From an uncultured Saprospirales bacterium (GTDB taxonomy: Bacteria > Bacteroidota > Bacteroidia > Chitinophagales > Saprospiraceae): 64,000 nt of DNA. Shown here piece by piece: positions 16,968 to 26,843 of this stretch. The notes under the pieces are model-generated. The model did no database searches. It saw nothing but the letters and a program-made list of their open reading frames with translations, and was not told where the DNA came from. Position 1 is the stretch's first letter. Each line of letters starts with the position of its first letter. The position numbers and the translations under genes are program-made. Location: the NCBI GenBank assembly GCA_937864265.1, contig CALMIR010000079.1:38732-102731 (forward strand), in the 5' to 3' direction.

Positions 16968-19673
16968 TTATTCCTCCTCTTCAAACTGCGCCCGTCCGGA
17001 GCGATCAATCAAGGTGCTGCTGGCTTGCTGTACGCCCTGCATCACGATGTCCAATATGTTGACATGCGCGGGTTGGCTGGCGATGAAGAAAATGGTTTCG
17101 GCTACATCGCGGGCATTCAGCGGTTTAAAATCTTCGTATATTTTAGCCTTGTCGGCATCGCCATCAAAACGCACCAGCGCAAATTCAGTATCTTCTACAT
17201 GAGCAGGCGATATTTGGCTCACTTTGATGCTGTGGCGCACCAGATCCAAGCGCATGCTGCGGGTAAGGGCATCGACGGCAAATTTGGTGGCGCAATACAC
17301 ATTGCCATCAGGGTAAACCTCCTTACCTGCCGTTGAACCGATGTTAATGATATGTCCCGATTTGCGGGCTACCATACCTGGTGCTACTGCTCTGGTCACG
17401 TATAGCAAGCCTTTTACATTGGTATCAATCATTTCCTCCCAGTGTCGCAATTCGCCTTCCTGTATGGGTGCTAAACCTTTAGCTTTGCCCGCATTATTGA
17501 CCAAAATATCAATTTGCTGCCATGCTTCCGGCAGCGCTTTCAAACTAGATTCTACCGCCTCCTGGTCTCTGACATCAAAGTGCAGGGCGCATACCTCTGC
17601 GGAAAAATCATCTTCTAGTTCTTCTTTGAATGCTTTGAGTCGATCCAGCCTTCTTCCAGTGATGATCAGGCGGTAGCCCATTTCTGCAAATATGGCAGCC
17701 GTAGCCTGCCCAATGCCCGAAGTAGCACCGGTAATCATCACGGTGATGTCATTTTTGGGCATGGCCTCTTCTTCCTCTTCGGCTTCCAGGTGCTGCACCA
17801 ATTGTTCGGCCTGTTCTTCCTTGTTACGGAGCAATTCTTCCAGGCGGTTGATGTTTTCTTTCAGCGCTTCGATGGTATCAAATCCCAGTCCCGCATGAAC
17901 CGATGGCGCCGCACTGGTTTTTATCACTTTGGCCAAACCAAAAGCCTCGTCATTTTGTGGCGTTTTGAATTCAGGATTGATTTCTACGGATTTCAGATAG
18001 GCTTTCTGGGCTTTGCCCTTCTCCCCAATTTGGTGGTAAAACAGCGCCAGATCATAGTAGGCAAAAGGGTGTTGTGGCTGTAAGTCCAAAACATCTTTCA
18101 AGTAGCCGATGGCTTTTTTGGGTTTACCCAAGGATTCGCCCAATAAAAGGGCATAGCGGTACATGATTTCTGGGTTGCTCTCGTTTAATTTAGCGGCCTT
18201 TTTCAAATATTTAGCGGCCTGCTTTTGCTGGTCGGGGTATTGATCGGCTAAAATAACCCCCAAACGATAATAGCCATTGGGGTAATGCGGATTGAGTTCT
18301 ACCAACTGGCTGTAATACGCCTGCGCTGCATCGTATCTGCCCCGAAGTTCTTCTAATTCGCCCAACAAGAAGAGGGCATCCGGATTGATCGGCGATTCCT
18401 GCATCAGAGGTTGCAGTATTTGCAAAGCGCCTTCTATATCCCGGCCTTCCTGAGCTACCATTACGCCATAATGGTAGCGCAGCAGCGTATTTTGGGGCTG
18501 ATCTTCCAAAGATTGCGCCATGAAGGCCAAGCCCTTTTCCGTTTGACCGCTATTGAAATACTCCAGCGCTTCTTCTACCACAAGGGCTGTTTGGCTTTCA
18601 AAGTCTTCTTCCCCCTCTTCATCATCGTCGAATTCTTCGTCTGAGTCCTCTTCCTCCTCCACTTCATCCATATCAACCGGCATTGCCACCTCCTCTATCT
18701 CTTCCATCTCATCGCTTTCTTCCTCTGTGACCCCTTCGTAGTGTCCTTCTTCTACCGTACTGTCACCCGATCCAGATTGCCCGATTTCATCTGACATATC
18801 CAATACATCTTCTTCCTCCTCCTCTTGACCAAAATGCTGTAAATCGGCCCCATCCTGGGTTTGCAGTGGCATAGAGACGACCTCATCGCTTACCTCTGAG
18901 CCGTATGCCGCCAATTCTTCAGGCGTGGTAAGTTCCTCTTTTTCATCCGAATGTTGGCCCGCGCCTTCATCCGGCAATAATTCGATTCCAGGTATATCAG
19001 ATAAATCTAGTTCTGGCTCAGATGGATCGGGGGTAACTATACTGGGTGTTGCAAAATCGGTAGTCAATACAGCTTTGCTTTTGAATTCCAGCCACTGCCC
19101 GTGGTCGTTGTTGAATTTAAAGAATGCTTCGTAATGGTTGGCCATGAGGTGCTCCAAAGTCATGTAATTGATTCCGCGCAGCAAACGCAGGTATTCCCCA
19201 GCCTCGCTGGATATTTCCCGCATGACCTTGAGGTGCGCGTTGAACTCTTCATCGTTGATGTCTTGCAATTGCCTTTTTTGTTTTCTCAAATCCAAGTACT
19301 GATCTTGCCAGTAATTGATGTACTGGATGATATCGCTGACTCTTTCAAAATTGGTCGCTACTGGTACCGCTGAACCATCGTCTTCGCGGATGATGCCGGG
19401 CGTGATAATGGGCAAAATCAAATGTCTTTTATCTTGAAGTAGCCGCAGGCCATGATTCATACACTGGGCTGATTTCAAAAAATTATCGCTGATCAGCAAT
19501 AGGATGGGAAAAGACTGCTGAAGCAATTGATCAGACAAGGACGACTGAACGCTGGATCGGTTGCAGGGATAGTGCTGAAAACGATAAATCGATGGTTGGA
19601 GCTCCCGCTCGATTTTCTGGGCGAAGTCTTGGTTTTCTGCGTGATAAGCAATGGCAATGTTTCTGGTACTCAT
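16968..19673 (-). CDS. TIR-TPR-SDR fusion protein
   Basis: This single uninterrupted 901-aa frame joins three known folds. Residues 1-130 resemble a TIR domain: NIAIAYHAENQDFAQKIE (box 1), ILLLISDNFLKSAQCMNHGL, then LILPIITPGI. The Glu that NAD-cleaving TIR enzymes need after this Cys/Trp position appears to be Gly/His here. About 200-365 is a very acidic Glu/Asp linker. About 370-590 holds six or so TPR repeats, followed by a short coiled coil (IEALKENINRLEELL). About 640-895 is a complete classical SDR: TGATSGIG (648-655), NNAG, Ser780, Tyr793 and Lys797, closest by eye to the YdfG-like NADP enzymes. It starts 5 bp after the TlpA-like gene. The TIR and TPR parts probably scaffold or sense, while the SDR keeps its catalytic residues. 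Confidence 0.75.
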   Translation of the reverse strand: MSTRNIAIAYHAENQDFAQKIERELQPSIYRFQHYPCNRSSVQSSLSDQLLQQSFPILLLISDNFLKSAQCMNHGLRLLQDKRHLILPIITPGIIREDDGSAVPVATNFERVSDIIQYINYWQDQYLDLRKQKRQLQDINDEEFNAHLKVMREISSEAGEYLRLLRGINYMTLEHLMANHYEAFFKFNNDHGQWLEFKSKAVLTTDFATPSIVTPDPSEPELDLSDIPGIELLPDEGAGQHSDEKEELTTPEELAAYGSEVSDEVVSMPLQTQDGADLQHFGQEEEEEDVLDMSDEIGQSGSGDSTVEEGHYEGVTEEESDEMEEIEEVAMPVDMDEVEEEEDSDEEFDDDEEGEEDFESQTALVVEEALEYFNSGQTEKGLAFMAQSLEDQPQNTLLRYHYGVMVAQEGRDIEGALQILQPLMQESPINPDALFLLGELEELRGRYDAAQAYYSQLVELNPHYPNGYYRLGVILADQYPDQQKQAAKYLKKAAKLNESNPEIMYRYALLLGESLGKPKKAIGYLKDVLDLQPQHPFAYYDLALFYHQIGEKGKAQKAYLKSVEINPEFKTPQNDEAFGLAKVIKTSAAPSVHAGLGFDTIEALKENINRLEELLRNKEEQAEQLVQHLEAEEEEEAMPKNDITVMITGATSGIGQATAAIFAEMGYRLIITGRRLDRLKAFKEELEDDFSAEVCALHFDVRDQEAVESSLKALPEAWQQIDILVNNAGKAKGLAPIQEGELRHWEEMIDTNVKGLLYVTRAVAPGMVARKSGHIINIGSTAGKEVYPDGNVYCATKFAVDALTRSMRLDLVRHSIKVSQISPAHVEDTEFALVRFDGDADKAKIYEDFKPLNARDVAETIFFIASQPAHVNILDIVMQGVQQASSTLIDRSGRAQFEEEE

Positions 19674-19678
19674 GTTTT

Positions 19679-21025
19679 TTATTTGATAGATTCTGCTAGA
19701 AGTTGGTTGATGAAAGTATCGAATTCTGTTTTAAACGCTTCGTACTCGCTGGTAGCAGGTCCCGAAAAACCCGTATGTATTTTTCTAACCTGTCCTTTTT
19801 TGTCTATAAAAATCAAGGTTGGATAAGACAATATCTGGTTGAGCATGGGCAGTGACTGGGCTGCTTCTTCTTTTTTGTAAGAACCCGCGTACAGTACCTC
19901 GTAAGGAATGTCCATGCGCTCTTTGTAGGTTCGCAGCACTTTTAGCGCTTTCTCTTGATCCTGATAGCGTTCAAAAGCCAAAGCGATAACGGCGATGTCT
20001 TTACCGGGGTGATTTGCCAGATAATCTTTTAAGAAAAGCGTTTCATCCCGGCAATTGGGACACCAAGTACCCATGATTTGGATCAAACAGACTTTACTCT
20101 GGAAAGCCGAATCAGAAAGAGAAATGGTCTTTCGCTGGGTATTCTGAAAGGAAAAATCCAACCGATCATAACCTTTTTTCAAAAACGTCAGCGAATCTGG
20201 ATCGCTGAGTGTGAATTCTGAATTTCTGCGCCCCTCCCACAATGCCTTGTAATGGCTGCCCGAACGAAAGGAGCCGATCAGCGTGCTGTCTTCCTGAATT
20301 TTGGCTTCAAAAAGAAAAGCGTGAGAACCATCAAAACAAGACAAGTACAGCTTGTTCTCTTGGATGGTGCCTTCCAAAAAACGATAATCGCCCGTTTCAG
20401 TCAAAAAAGTACCCGTCAGATAATTGCCGTCTTGCTGAAATTCACCGATAGCAGGAAATGGCTTGTCGGTATCTACCTCAAACAACACCTCCCAACGACC
20501 GCTGACATCCATCACAGGAGTTTTGCGCAAGGTTGTAAAGCGGTAGTTTTGCCCTTGGTGAGCTACAAAAGGAATGCGATAATTCTCTTTGTAATTGACC
20601 ACCCATTCGCCTTCAATGACATTGGCCTCGCAAGTAGCACGGATATAGGAATCAAACACCGGAAAATTGATCAGGATCGTATCTTTGGAAATGCGCTGGT
20701 CACGGCCTATTTTTATATCGTCCACCCGCAGGCGCTCCTCCCCATTGATGATATCGATGTAAAAATCCTGCTCATTCTCATAAATCACTTCAAATACAAA
20801 GGGCAGTTCTCCGGCTGTTACTTCCTCAAATTGCACATCAACCGCTTCTGGTATAGGTCTTCCTTCTGGATTGTCGATCCGGTACTTGGGATCCAACTGA
20901 AGGCTGGCACGCCAATACCCAGGAGCAATAGCTGTATAGGGATCATTAACGACCAAACAGCCGTCCAATAGTATTACTAGAAAGGCTAATAGTGTTAACG
21001 AAGGAATGGCATTCATTCTTATCAT
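19679..21025 (-). CDS. TlpA/ResA-like thioredoxin-fold lipoprotein
   Basis: This 448-aa protein is a probable outer- or periplasm-facing lipoprotein with signal peptide and lipobox LLDGC. About 25-300 is a beta-rich N-terminal region of the kind found before thioredoxin domains in Bacteroidota. The C-terminal 150 residues are a thioredoxin fold with redox pair WCPNC (Cys322, Cys325) and cis-Pro loop SYPTLIF. It is expected to reduce or exchange disulfides outside the cytoplasm. It ends 5 bp before the TIR-TPR-SDR gene, so the two are co-transcribed; 54 bp separate it from the upstream small protein. Start: ATG at 21025, with a second ATG three codons in. Confidence 0.85.
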   Translation of the reverse strand: MIRMNAIPSLTLLAFLVILLDGCLVVNDPYTAIAPGYWRASLQLDPKYRIDNPEGRPIPEAVDVQFEEVTAGELPFVFEVIYENEQDFYIDIINGEERLRVDDIKIGRDQRISKDTILINFPVFDSYIRATCEANVIEGEWVVNYKENYRIPFVAHQGQNYRFTTLRKTPVMDVSGRWEVLFEVDTDKPFPAIGEFQQDGNYLTGTFLTETGDYRFLEGTIQENKLYLSCFDGSHAFLFEAKIQEDSTLIGSFRSGSHYKALWEGRRNSEFTLSDPDSLTFLKKGYDRLDFSFQNTQRKTISLSDSAFQSKVCLIQIMGTWCPNCRDETLFLKDYLANHPGKDIAVIALAFERYQDQEKALKVLRTYKERMDIPYEVLYAGSYKKEEAAQSLPMLNQILSYPTLIFIDKKGQVRKIHTGFSGPATSEYEAFKTEFDTFINQLLAESIK

Positions 21026-21079
21026 TTTTCTGCTTGCTTTAACGCTATGTAAGTATCAAAACCTAAAACACAAGCAGGT

Positions 21080-21616
21080 CTAATTGGTTTTCTCGCCCAC
21101 AAAGTAGTTTTCCTTATACTTGAACAGCACATTAAAAGTAGTCAAACTGCCGTAAATCCGCGTGATGTACTGTTGCAAATTGACTTTCTCCTCGTCTGTC
21201 AGGTTACTGCTATTGATCCGCTGCTCCATCACGCGAAGGCGGTCTCTTAACATAACGATTTTGTGGAAAAAAGTTTCAATAGGAAGCTCTTTTGCTTTCA
21301 AATTGGGGTCAGAAGGTTGCAAAATGAGCATCCCTTTTTCCCAGCGATCGCCCAAGGGTATCTCTTCCTGTATCCCTGCGTAGGTTTTCAGGATTTTGAT
21401 CAGCGATTTTTCTGCTTCCGTAAAGGTCACTTCCTCTTCGGGCGGCAGGGCTTCTACGATTTCCCATTTATCGTATTCTTTGCCCACCTGCTTGACCCCG
21501 TAAAGCATAAAACACACATCGTACACCATTTTGTGCAAACGAATAATGACGCCATCGCCAAAAGCCGGATGGCGTACCCTCGAACCAATGCCTAATGTTG
21601 TTGTTGTCTCACTCAT
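21080..21616 (-). CDS. Conserved hypothetical protein with N-terminal Tudor/KOW-like segment
   Basis: This 178-aa cytoplasmic protein starts with GIGSRVRHPAFGDGVI, a small beta-barrel motif as seen in CarD/UvrD-C-terminal Tudor-like domains. A charged helical half follows (EKSLIKILKTYAGIQEE, then DRLRVMEQRIN). The start overlaps the end of the symporter gene by 8 bp. The function is not known to me; a nucleic-acid or RNA-polymerase contact is only suggested by the barrel motif. Confidence 0.6.
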   Translation of the reverse strand: MSETTTTLGIGSRVRHPAFGDGVIIRLHKMVYDVCFMLYGVKQVGKEYDKWEIVEALPPEEEVTFTEAEKSLIKILKTYAGIQEEIPLGDRWEKGMLILQPSDPNLKAKELPIETFFHKIVMLRDRLRVMEQRINSSNLTDEEKVNLQQYITRIYGSLTTFNVLFKYKENYFVGEKTN

Positions 21617-23030
21617 TTTTGTATAAATCCAGGTTTATTTCATTTTCAGTTTTGGCGATGATGGTTGACACCGACATATCGCCTGTCACATTTACTACGG
21701 TACGACACATGTCTAGGATTCGGTCAACGGGAAAAATTATAGCAATCCAGGCCGGATTTAACTCTACGGACTGCAAAACTACGATCAGCATCACCAAACC
21801 GGCGCTCGGTACTGCCGCCGAACCGATAGATGCCAACGTAGCAGTGACCACAATGACCAATTGTTGGGACAGGGTCAAATCGACCATGTGCATCTGTGCT
21901 AAAAATACAACGGCTACGGCCTGATAAAGGCTGGTACCATCCATGTTGACGGTAGCGCCTATCGGCAAAACAAAATTCGTAACATTACTGGAAACCCCCA
22001 AATTGTCGCGCACACATTCCATCGTAACCGGCAGCGTAGCCGCACTAGAGCTGGTTGAAAAAGCCAAGAACTGCGCCGGGCTGATTCTTTTGAAAAATGT
22101 GCCGTAATTCAGCTGCTTGACGAACATCCGAACCAAAATCGGATAAAACACAAAAATCATGATGGCCAGTCCAAGTGCCACAACCACGGAATAACTAAGG
22201 AGTGCTTTAAAAATCTCAATTACCTCTCCGAGTGTACCCGCCATTTTGGAAATCACGCCTGCCATGAGCGCAAAAACAAAAAAAGGAGCAGCTTGCATCA
22301 CCATTTCCACCATTTTCAGGAAAACCTCATTGATGCCATTGACGAGGTTGATGACCGGCTGGGTGGTTGCTTGGGGCAAAAACAGGAGGGTGATCCCAAA
22401 AAAGATGCCAAAAAAGATGACCTGTAACATTTTTTTGCTATCCGTCAGCGCTGCAAAAATATTATCAGGAACAAAATCGACGAAGAACTGTAGAGGGCCG
22501 GCGTCTTTGAAGGACTCAGCGTCTTGCATGCGGCTTTGAACCACATCGCTGGAGCTTTCCCCCGCCGCCGCCGTCGTGGCATCTGCTATCATATCTGCAT
22601 ATTTGGGGTCTTGCAGCAGGTGCTTATTGTCTAAGATTTCTGCTTCTCCGGTATTTTGTACCCATATTTCATATTTGATACGGTTTTTTATGCGCTGATT
22701 TTCTTCGATATAGCTGCCGGGCTGCAAAATATTGACCAATAACAATCCCAAGCCAACTGCTGCCACGGTGGTCGTGATGTAGGCAACCAATGTTTTAATA
22801 CCCATACGCCCCAATTTGGAAGGATCGGGCAAGCTGGAAACGCCGCTAATAATGGAAAACAATACCAGTGGTACGGCGATGAATTTGAGTAAACGAATAA
22901 AAATAGTACCAAAAGGATCAATCCAGTCTTGGGTAAATTTGTTCCAGCCAAAAGCGCTGGAAAGTAAAGAATAGATAATACCTAATGTGAGACCGATGAT
23001 GATCTGCCAATGTAATGCTAGTTTTTTCAT
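21609..23030 (-). CDS. Dicarboxylate/amino acid:cation symporter (DAACS family)
   Basis: This 473-aa inner-membrane protein of the GltP/DctA/EAAT family drives Na+- or H+-coupled uptake of glutamate, aspartate or C4-dicarboxylates. Visible marks are the serine-rich hairpin AFSTSSSAATLPVTMECV, the MDGTSLYQAVAVVFLAQ helix and PSAGLVMLIVVL. The start is the ATG at 23030 (MKKLALHWQIIIGLT). A longer frame to 23147 would be read through the palindromic element and is rejected. An unusual insertion of about 100 residues between early transmembrane helices (acidic, ending FFVDFVPDNIF) is common in Bacteroidota members. Confidence 0.9.
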   Translation of the reverse strand: MKKLALHWQIIIGLTLGIIYSLLSSAFGWNKFTQDWIDPFGTIFIRLLKFIAVPLVLFSIISGVSSLPDPSKLGRMGIKTLVAYITTTVAAVGLGLLLVNILQPGSYIEENQRIKNRIKYEIWVQNTGEAEILDNKHLLQDPKYADMIADATTAAAGESSSDVVQSRMQDAESFKDAGPLQFFVDFVPDNIFAALTDSKKMLQVIFFGIFFGITLLFLPQATTQPVINLVNGINEVFLKMVEMVMQAAPFFVFALMAGVISKMAGTLGEVIEIFKALLSYSVVVALGLAIMIFVFYPILVRMFVKQLNYGTFFKRISPAQFLAFSTSSSAATLPVTMECVRDNLGVSSNVTNFVLPIGATVNMDGTSLYQAVAVVFLAQMHMVDLTLSQQLVIVVTATLASIGSAAVPSAGLVMLIVVLQSVELNPAWIAIIFPVDRILDMCRTVVNVTGDMSVSTIIAKTENEINLDLYKNE

Positions 23031-23093
23031 GGATGTGCGTGGTTGGATAAAATCAGCCCAAAATAGATAAATTCTGAAACTTGTACGCATTTG

Positions 23094-23213
23094 TAGTGTG
23101 CAAAAAATTACTTCTCGATTTACTAAAGTCCTTACCCTAGCGAACACACTTAAAATGAAACGTTTAGTCCGCTAGGGTAAGGCCAAAATCGGGAAGTTAA
23201 TTTTTCTGCGTTA
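23094..23213 (+). repeat. Palindromic element copy, divergent variant
   Basis: This full-length but mutated member of the ~120-bp family lies between the divergent symporter and hemE genes, TAGTGTGC end first on the + strand. The inner stem carries changes on both arms (CCTAGCGAAC, GTCCGCTAGG), and one outer arm reads TTCTCGATTT, so it is probably an older insertion. It ends about 53 bp before hemE and lies inside the shared promoter region. Confidence 0.85.
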
Positions 23214-23266
23214 TTTGTACCAAAAATACGAGGCTGCACCGTCTATTTTTTACCTACTTTTGCGCG

Positions 23267-24304
23267 ATGAAATGGCAAAATGACCTTTTTATCAGGACGG
23301 CATTGGGCGAAGAAGTGGAACGCCCCCCTGTGTGGCTGATGCGGCAAGCAGGTCGTATTCTACCCCAATACCGGGAACTGAGGGCCGGATTGGGCGACTT
23401 CAAGGAATTGGTCAAACGACCGGATTTGGCGGCGGAGGCTACCCTACAGCCCTTGGACGAACTAGGGGTGGATGCGGCCATCATTTTTTCCGACATTTTA
23501 GTCGTACCAGAGGCGATGGGGCTGGATTATGAGATGGAAGAACGAATTGGCCCTGTTTTCCCAAATGTCATTACCGACGCGGCCACTGTGCGCGCCTTGC
23601 GAAGTGGAACGGATGCTGCCGACCAGTTGGAATATGTTTATCAAGCCCTCGCAATAACCAAGCAGCGACTCGAAGCTCGTGTGCCACTCATCGGCTTTTC
23701 CGGCACGCCCTGGACCCTGCTCGCCTATATGGTAGAAGGTAAAGGCAGCAAAACATTCTCCAAAGCCAAAGCTTTTTTATATCGGGAAGAACACCTGGCA
23801 CATGCGCTACTAGACAAGCTCACCGACACCATTATCGCTTATCTAAAAAGGCAAATTGCTCACGGTGCCGATCTGGTACAGCTTTTCGATTCTTGGGCGG
23901 GGATACTGAGCCAGGAACAATACCGAAGCTTTTCTGTTCCTTATATCCGACAAATATGCGCGGCCATTACGGAAGTGCCGGTTACTGTTTTTGCCAAGGG
24001 CGCCTGGTTTGCCTTGGAAGATTGGGCGGATACGGCCTGTGAGGTGGTGGGGTTGGATTGGACGATGTCGCCCGTGAACAGCCGACAGCAAATCGGGCCA
24101 GACAAAATTTTGCAGGGCAATTTAGATCCCTGCCAATTGTACGCCAGCGAGGAGGCTGTAGCCACGGCTACACTTGATATGTTAGATCAATTTGGCAGAA
24201 GGCATATTGCCAATTTAGGCCACGGTGTGTACCCCGATACTCCGCTTCCTGCGGTCAAGTCATTCGTAAACACGGTGAAAAACTATCGCTATCCGATCGC
24301 ATAA
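23267..24304 (+). CDS. hemE: Uroporphyrinogen decarboxylase
   Basis: This 345-aa cytoplasmic enzyme of haem synthesis decarboxylates the four acetate side chains of uroporphyrinogen III to give coproporphyrinogen III. Both family signatures are present: [11 protein letters not shown] near residue 22, and [16 protein letters not shown] near 145. The catalytic Asp lies in [12 protein letters not shown]. Length and start (ATG at 23267) match the family. No other haem gene is close; accD follows after 84 bp with its own likely promoter. A TACTTTTG box ends only 4 bp before the ATG, which might mean a very short or absent leader. Confidence 0.97.
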   Translation: MKWQNDLFIRTALGEEVERPPVWLMRQAGRILPQYRELRAGLGDFKELVKRPDLAAEATLQPLDELGVDAAIIFSDILVVPEAMGLDYEMEERIGPVFPNVITDAATVRALRSGTDAADQLEYVYQALAITKQRLEARVPLIGFSGTPWTLLAYMVEGKGSKTFSKAKAFLYREEHLAHALLDKLTDTIIAYLKRQIAHGADLVQLFDSWAGILSQEQYRSFSVPYIRQICAAITEVPVTVFAKGAWFALEDWADTACEVVGLDWTMSPVNSRQQIGPDKILQGNLDPCQLYASEEAVATATLDMLDQFGRRHIANLGHGVYPDTPLPAVKSFVNTVKNYRYPIA

Positions 24305-24332
24305 TATTTGACTTTTTTTTTAGGTATTTACT

Positions 24333-24360
24333 TTGATTTCCTGTCGGAAGCGTATTTTTG
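24333..24360 (+). promoter_or_regulatory. Bacteroidota-type promoter for accD
   Basis: TTG at 24333-24335 and TATTTTTG at 24353-24360 are 17 bp apart. This fits the Flavobacterium-type consensus TTG-N17-23-TAnnTTTG. The predicted transcript would start about 20 bp before the accD ATG. Confidence 0.5.
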
Positions 24361-24388
24361 AAGTTCTTTTTCCAACAAAATTGCAAAT

Positions 24389-25264
24389 ATGGGTTGGTTC
24401 AAACGCCTAAAAGACGGTATTCAAACAGCTACTCGCAACAAGAAAGAAGCGCCAGAGGGGTTGTGGTACAAATGTGAAAGTTGCAAAGAAGCCTCGACGA
24501 TGAAGGAGATGAAGGAGAATTTCTACAAATGTCCTCATTGCAATTACCACACCCGTATCAATTCTTTCGATTATTTCAGCCTATTATTCGATGGCCCTTA
24601 TGAGGAATTGTTCATCGATTTGGTATCTAAGGATCACCTGCATTTCACCGATTTAAAAGCTTACCCCGATCGATTGAACGAAGCGTATCGCAAAACCCAA
24701 TTATCAGACGCCATAGCGGTAGCGCACGGCAAAATCAACCGCCGCCCGCTTATCGTTGCCGCGATGGACTTCAAGTTTATCGGCGGCTCTATGGGTTCGG
24801 TCGTTGGGGAAAGGATTGCCCGAGCCATTGATTTCGCCCGTCAAAACCGCACGCCCCTGCTCATCATTTCCAAATCGGGTGGCGCTCGCATGATGGAATC
24901 GGCCTTTTCGCTGATGCAAATGGCCAAGACCTCGGCCAAGCTTTCTCAATTGGCCAAAGCCGGTGTGCCGTATTTTTCCATGCTCACCGATCCCACTACG
25001 GGCGGTGTAACGGCTTCCTTTGCCATGTTAGGCGACATTAACTTCGCAGAACCCAAAGCATTGATCGGCTTTGCAGGGCCGCGCGTCATCAAGGAAACCA
25101 TCAAGCGCGACCTGCCGGAAGATTTCCAGACTTCCGAGTTTTTGCTGGAGCACGGTTTTCTCGACTTTATCGTTGACCGCAAAGATTTGAAAGAAACGGT
25201 GTCAGATATGGTATCTTATTTTGACCCTCAGAAAATGGACAAAAGCAAAATGCTGGAGGAGTAG
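24389..25264 (+). CDS. accD: Acetyl-CoA carboxylase carboxyltransferase subunit beta
   Basis: This 291-aa subunit transfers the carboxyl group from biotin to acetyl-CoA in the first step of fatty acid synthesis, together with AccA, which is not in this window. A four-Cys zinc ribbon (Cys29, Cys32, Cys48, Cys51) lies at the N-terminus. The crotonase-like core follows, with SKSGGARMMESAFSLMQMAK and the TTGGVTASFAMLGDI oxyanion region. It is complete and of normal length, and ends 2 bp from the convergent glpK stop. Confidence 0.97.
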   Translation: MGWFKRLKDGIQTATRNKKEAPEGLWYKCESCKEASTMKEMKENFYKCPHCNYHTRINSFDYFSLLFDGPYEELFIDLVSKDHLHFTDLKAYPDRLNEAYRKTQLSDAIAVAHGKINRRPLIVAAMDFKFIGGSMGSVVGERIARAIDFARQNRTPLLIISKSGGARMMESAFSLMQMAKTSAKLSQLAKAGVPYFSMLTDPTTGGVTASFAMLGDINFAEPKALIGFAGPRVIKETIKRDLPEDFQTSEFLLEHGFLDFIVDRKDLKETVSDMVSYFDPQKMDKSKMLEE

Positions 25265-25266
25265 CT

Positions 25267-26754
<1,488 letters not shown>

Positions 26755-26805
26755 TTAGACAGCTTTAAACCATTAGCAGGGTAATATCATTCTATACTAG
26801 ATTCC

Positions 26806-26832
26806 CAAATATACCTTTTCTTGAAAAAACAA
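26806..26832 (-). promoter_or_regulatory. Possible Bacteroidota-type promoter for glpK
   Basis: On the minus strand TATATTTG (26806-26813) is preceded by TTG (26830-26832) at 16 bp, one short of the usual 17-23 bp spacing. The start of glpK is about 60 bp further on. Confidence 0.4.
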
Positions 26833-26843
26833 GGCTTTTTTTG

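Noticed and set aside
20252..20971. Antisense frame of 239 aa on the + strand
   Set aside because: It lies fully opposite the TlpA-like lipoprotein gene, has no family features and is a shadow of that gene's codon use.
23031..23147. N-terminal extension of the symporter gene to a start at 23147
   Set aside because: The extra residues are read from the palindromic element and add no family sequence; the ATG at 23030 gives the normal N-terminus.
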